Assembly: GCA_001899635.1 (NCBI GenBank)
Contig: MKVQ01000021.1
Span: 61,395-125,394, forward strand
Source of the DNA: Myxococcales bacterium 68-20
GTDB lineage: Bacteria > Myxococcota_A > Polyangia > Polyangiales > Polyangiaceae
DNA: 64,000 nucleotides
Direction of reading: 5' to 3'
Shown: in pieces, positions 60,833-64,000 of the stretch
How positions within the stretch are numbered: the stretch's first letter is position 1
How the letters are laid out: each line of letters starts with the position of its first letter
The notes under the pieces: model-generated
Database searches by the model: none
The model's input: only the letters and a program-made list of their open reading frames with translations
Told to the model about the DNA's origin: nothing
Position numbers and translations under genes: made by a program

Positions 60833-62364
60833 GCTCGCTCTTCCGTCGCCTCGCCGATCCGAAGCGCTCGCGTTGGCTCACGCCCGCGATGATCGTCGGC
60901 GTCCTCGTCGCCGTTGCGCTCGTCCTGGTCGCGGTCACGGCCGCCGCGAGACCGGGCGGCGGGAGCTCCTACTCCGGCGGCTCGCGCTCGTCCGGCGGTT
61001 CGCGCTCGTCCGGCGGTGGTGGTGGCGGCGGTGACGGCGGGGCGCTCGTGGAGCTGCTCGTGTGGCTGTGCATCGAGCATCCGATCATCGGCATCCCGCT
61101 CCTCCTGATCGTCGTCGGATACTTCGTGGTGAAGAAGGTCTCGGGCGGCAAGCAGTCGGACTGGAACAGCGGCGTCCCGAGCTACGCGCCGCCGTACGTT
61201 CCGCCGATCGAGGCCGATCGGCCGCCGCCCGTCACGCTCGAGGTGATCCGCAGCATCGACGCCAACTTCTCGCGCGTCGTCTTCGAAGACTTCCTCTATT
61301 CGCTCTACGCCGAAGTGCATCGCGCGCGAGGCATGGGCGCGCTCGACCGCCTCTCCGCATACCTCTCCCCGCGCGCGGCGCAGACGCTCCAGCACGGAAC
61401 GCGCGGACCGATCGAGGGCGTCATCGTCGGCGCCATGCGCATCGTCGAAGCCAGCGCGACACCGCAGTCCGGCGCACGCGCCGTCATCGAGTTCGAGAGC
61501 AACTACACCGAGGCCGGGCGCGGCTGCTACGTCGTGGAGCAATGGACGCTCGTGCGTGGACCGTCGGCGAAGTCGCGCACGCCGGATCGCGTGCGCGTGC
61601 TCGGGTGCCCCAACTGCGGCGCGCCGCAGGAGCAGCTCTTCAGCGGAACGTGCAAGCACTGCCAGCGCGTCGTCAACGACGGCTCGTTCGACTGGTCGGT
61701 GCAGAACGTCCAGGTGCTCCAGCGTGAGGAGCGCCCGCCGATGCTCGGGTCGAGCGCCGAGGAGCAAGGCACGAACGATCCGACGATCCGCGACCGGAAC
61801 CTCCCGCAGGCGATCGGTGCGCTCCGGGCGAAAGATCCGGCCTTCGACGTCGGCCAGTTCCAGGCGCGCATCGGGCTCGTCTTCCAGCAGTTCCAGATCG
61901 CCTGGTCCGGACGCAACCTCGCCCAGATGCGCCCGTTCCTCAGCGACGCGCTCTTCACGACGCAGCAGTACTGGATCTCGGCCTACATCGCGCAGCGCCT
62001 TCGCAACGTCACCGAGGGCGCGCGGATCACGAACCTCGAGCTCGTGAAGGTCGCGTCCGACGCGTTCTACGACGCGATCACGGTCCGCCTGTTCGCCACC
62101 GGCCTCGACTACACCGTGTCCGACGACGGACGCCACGTCTCGGGCAGCCGGACGAAGCAGCGAGCCTACAGCGAGTACTGGACCCTCATCCGCGGGACGA
62201 ACCGCAAGGGCCCCACGCGCACGGATCTCGCGTGCTCCAACTGCGGCGGCCCGCTCGCCGTGAACATGGTCGGCCAGTGCAACTACTGCAAGGTCAAGGT
62301 CACCACCGGCGACTTCGACTGGGTGCTCTCGCGGATCGAGCAGGACGAGTCGTACACGGGCTGA
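60829..62364 (+). CDS. Membrane protein with two Tim44-like domains and two zinc ribbons
   Basis: A 511-residue protein. Membrane helix 1 is at residues 18-42. A Ser/Gly-rich linker with repeated SGGSRS follows, then a second hydrophobic segment at about 78-104. A Tim44-like domain at 135-250 (FSRVVFEDFLYSLYAEVHRA) is followed by a zinc ribbon CPNC ... CKHC at 260-280. A second Tim44-like domain (FQARIGLVFQQFQIAWSGRN) is followed by another ribbon CSNC ... CNYC at 467-488. The fold is that of mitochondrial Tim44/Mba1 C-termini, which dock on membranes or ribosomes. The duplication with alternating ribbons suggests internal tandem duplication. Coupled to the TPM-domain gene. Function unknown. 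Confidence 0.82.
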   Translation: MSSLFRRLADPKRSRWLTPAMIVGVLVAVALVLVAVTAAARPGGGSSYSGGSRSSGGSRSSGGGGGGGDGGALVELLVWLCIEHPIIGIPLLLIVVGYFVVKKVSGGKQSDWNSGVPSYAPPYVPPIEADRPPPVTLEVIRSIDANFSRVVFEDFLYSLYAEVHRARGMGALDRLSAYLSPRAAQTLQHGTRGPIEGVIVGAMRIVEASATPQSGARAVIEFESNYTEAGRGCYVVEQWTLVRGPSAKSRTPDRVRVLGCPNCGAPQEQLFSGTCKHCQRVVNDGSFDWSVQNVQVLQREERPPMLGSSAEEQGTNDPTIRDRNLPQAIGALRAKDPAFDVGQFQARIGLVFQQFQIAWSGRNLAQMRPFLSDALFTTQQYWISAYIAQRLRNVTEGARITNLELVKVASDAFYDAITVRLFATGLDYTVSDDGRHVSGSRTKQRAYSEYWTLIRGTNRKGPTRTDLACSNCGGPLAVNMVGQCNYCKVKVTTGDFDWVLSRIEQDESYTG

Positions 62365-62503
62365 CGGGACGAGCGCGGCGGTCTGCGCCCGATCGCGAGT
62401 GCTCGACGGCGCTGCCTTGGGACGCCTCGGGAGTCGATGCGGCGCGCTGCCGAGGGTGAGCCTTCGCCTTGACGCCCGCCAGTGCAGCTGGTCTCTGTCA
62501 CCC

Positions 62504-62863
62504 ATGTCCGAAAAGAAGACCTACGAGGGTGGCTGTCACTGCAAGCGCGTCCGTTACAACGTCGCGACCGACCTCGCGCAGGTCATCGCATGCAACTGCT
62601 CGATCTGCGCGAAGAGCGGCTCGCTCCTCACGTTCGTGACGCCCGACCAGTTCGAGCTCCTCTCGGGCAAAGACGCGCTGACCGACTACCAGTTCAACAA
62701 GAAGGTCATCCATCACACGTTCTGCTCGACGTGCGGGATCAAGTCCTACGCGATGGGCACGGGGCCCGGCGGGCAAGAGATGGTCGCAATCAACGTCCGC
62801 TGCCTCGAGGGCGTCGATCCGTCGACCCTTTCGCTCATCAACTACGACGGAAAGAACCACTGA
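62504..62863 (+). CDS. GFA-family (glutathione-dependent formaldehyde-activating-like) protein
   Basis: A 119-residue zinc protein. The seven Cys ligands of the family are present: GGCHCKRVRY (Cys 11 and 13), ACNCSICAKSG (Cys 30, 32, 35) and HTFCSTCGIKSYA (Cys 74, 77). Length is normal for the short CENP-V/GFA family. The archetype catalyses glutathione-formaldehyde adduct formation, but most family members have no proven activity, so only the fold is claimed. ATG 62504 starts the conserved N-terminus. No operon partner is evident; the hemerythrin-like gene begins 215 bp downstream. Confidence 0.92.
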   Translation: MSEKKTYEGGCHCKRVRYNVATDLAQVIACNCSICAKSGSLLTFVTPDQFELLSGKDALTDYQFNKKVIHHTFCSTCGIKSYAMGTGPGGQEMVAINVRCLEGVDPSTLSLINYDGKNH

Positions 62864-63078
62864 CGGCACGCGCTCCCGCGACGTCGCGTCCGAGAAGGAC
62901 GTCGCACTCTCGAGCGCAACGCGCGTCTTGCGCGAGGGCTGCAGAGGGTGCGTTGCGGAGCGGACATCGAGCACGCGGGCGCACGAGTCAGCGTGCCCGC
63001 TCCGCCGCTCGTCGCGCAGCATCACGGCGCGACGGGCGCGTCGCGCCGAGTGGCACGGGAAGTGGAGTGCGGTGCGGC

Positions 63079-63579
63079 ATGACATGGGACCGCTCCGCCG
63101 GAATCACGATGACGGCCGCTGAGCTAGCGCGCTCGACGCTCGTTGGAGGAGATGCTGCAGCGACGTTCGTTCGTGACGGTCACGAGTGGCTCGAGGTGCT
63201 CTACGCCGCGCTCCTCGCCGCCTTTCGCCACGGAGACTGGCCCGACGTCACCGAATACTGGCAAGAGCTCGAGCGTGCTCTCTGCGCGCACATGGACGAG
63301 GAGGAGCAGCAAGTGTTCCCGGTGTTCCGCGCGGTCGAGCCGGCAGAGGCCGCTGCCCTGAAGGCCGATCACGACGAGCTCCGCGGGCTCGTCGAGCTCC
63401 TCGGAATCAAGATCGAGCGTCGCTCCCTCACCGAGCCGGATGCCCATGCGCTCGTACGGCGGCTACGCGCCCACGGCGCTCGAGAGGAACGTGTCCTCCA
63501 TCCATGGATCGATGCGATGAGCGCTTCGCCCTTGGGCGATCGCATCGGTGCGCCGCCCCGGCAGGTGTTCGAGTCCTAG
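63079..63579 (+). CDS. Hemerythrin-like HHE-domain protein
   Basis: A 166-residue four-helix bundle protein. Likely iron ligands are spread as expected: His in RDGHEWLEVLYAALLAAF, His and Glu in LCAHMDEEEQQVFPVF, His in LKADHDELRGLVELL and His/Glu in HGAREERVLHPWID. Such proteins bind oxygen or nitric oxide at a di-iron centre or sense iron. The start may be ATG 63079 or ATG 63109; the second gives MTAAELARS. It has no signal peptide. The 215-bp region upstream is not coding in a recognisable way. Confidence 0.85.
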   Translation: MTWDRSAGITMTAAELARSTLVGGDAAATFVRDGHEWLEVLYAALLAAFRHGDWPDVTEYWQELERALCAHMDEEEQQVFPVFRAVEPAEAAALKADHDELRGLVELLGIKIERRSLTEPDAHALVRRLRAHGAREERVLHPWIDAMSASPLGDRIGAPPRQVFES

Positions 63580-63705
63580 CTGCTCGCGTCGGTCTCGAGC
63601 GCGCGAGTAGCCCCGACGGCAGCGCGGTGTCGGGCTCGAACGATGCGCGCGTTCGATCGCCGGACGCAACTCGGCCCGCGGACATCGACCGAGTCGATTG
63701 CTCTC

Positions 63706-64000
63706 TCAGATGCCCGCGCTCTGGACCTTCTGGAGCTTCACGCCGCCGCCCTTCTTCGCAGGCTTGCGCGCAGGCGCCTTCTTCTTGGCCTGCGAGGCGG
63801 CGTAGGCCGCGGCCGCGGTCTTCCGCGAGTAGTCGGGGCCTGCCTTTGCGGTCGGCGCCGGCTCCGGAGCAGCGGCGGCGGGCTCCGGGGCGGCCGGTGC
63901 GGGCGCCGGCTCGCTGACGGGAGCCGGAGCGGTCACGGCCGCAGGCGGAGGCGCGGCAGCTGCCGCGGGTGCCTTCGCGGGCTCGCTCTCTCCGCCCGCC
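63706..64000 (-). CDS. Ala/Pro/Lys-rich protein, 5' end outside the window
   Basis: The C-terminal part of a gene that continues past the right edge. The visible sequence is a long Ala/Pro/Glu spacer with PAPAAPEP-type repeats. A basic tail follows (YSRKTAAAAYAASQAKKKAP, RKPAKKGGGVKLQKVQSAGI). The frame remains open to base 64000; GTG 63936 is an internal codon and not necessarily the start. Composition resembles a nucleic-acid-binding tail or a periplasmic spacer. No family can be named from this part. Confidence 0.6.
   Translation of the reverse strand, partial: AGGESEPAKAPAAAAAPPPAAVTAPAPVSEPAPAPAAPEPAAAAPEPAPTAKAGPDYSRKTAAAAYAASQAKKKAPARKPAKKGGGVKLQKVQSAGI

Noticed and set aside
1..64000. 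CRISPR array, rRNA, tRNA or prophage
   Set aside because: No regularly spaced repeats, no conserved rRNA/tRNA blocks and no phage structural or integrase genes were seen.

Overview
The window is high-GC DNA with strongly G/C-ended codons and long spurious antisense reading frames. It looks like a myxobacterial (Myxococcota, probably Polyangia-like) chromosome. The reasons are kinases of the eukaryotic Ser/Thr type, one with the HRDVSPQN catalytic loop, many lipoproteins, Cys-rich NCGxCG-repeat proteins, RCC1 and IgGFc-binding-like surface proteins, a VIT/VWA protein and a bacterial peptidylarginine deiminase. The taxonomic call is inference. No rRNA, tRNA, CRISPR array, phage or recognisable transposase gene was seen.

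The main feature is a syntenic gene cassette present twice in the same orientation, about 34 kb apart. Copy 1 (1766-11207) and copy 2 (36036-47142) both encode, in order: an exported barrel-like protein, an ECF-type sigma factor, a single-pass membrane protein (probable anti-sigma or sensor) with a repeat-like tail, a Cys-rich lipoprotein with six NCGxCG units, two beta-propeller-like lipoproteins, an RCC1-repeat lipoprotein and a large IgGFc-binding-like lipoprotein. Most junctions are 4-nt ATGA/GTGA overlaps. The protein pairs are clearly homologous but diverged, so this is an old duplication or two members of a family. Copy 1 has a frameshift in its first gene. Copy 2 carries an extra RCC1 lipoprotein gene behind a 200-bp palindromic element with CTAG ends. 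I read the cassette as a sigma-controlled surface lipoprotein array. Its function is unknown.

Other regions. 20-1258: MFS exporter. 11275-16956: three-gene RND efflux operon (adaptor, pump, outer-membrane lipoprotein). 17696-20538: histidine kinase plus NtrC-type sigma-54 activator, divergent from a lipoprotein gene. 21470-22588: doubtful Pro/Ala-rich protein. 22609-26277: purM-purN-FAD oxidoreductase-lipoprotein operon with 4-nt overlaps throughout. 26747-30375: EmrAB-type efflux genes divergent from a TetR gene, with overlapping GGCAA/TTGCC palindromes between them. 30443-35871: LysM/DUF4015 exported protein, OmpA-like lipoprotein with a strong terminator, Ser/Thr kinase, PAS histidine kinase.

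47224-64000 holds a 1209-aa VIT/VWA/DUF2135 protein and an unknown lipoprotein. An endonuclease/exonuclease/phosphatase protein follows, then a PAD lipoprotein coupled to a HEAT-repeat protein. Next are a peptide deformylase with an apparent lipoprotein signal, a kinase-TPR protein and a DUF3634-like membrane protein divergent from a TPM/double-Tim44 pair. A GFA-family protein, a hemerythrin-like protein and a partial Ala/Pro/Lys-rich gene close the window.

Gene starts were chosen by signal peptides, overlaps with upstream stops and visible Shine-Dalgarno sequences. Family names come from motif recognition by eye.
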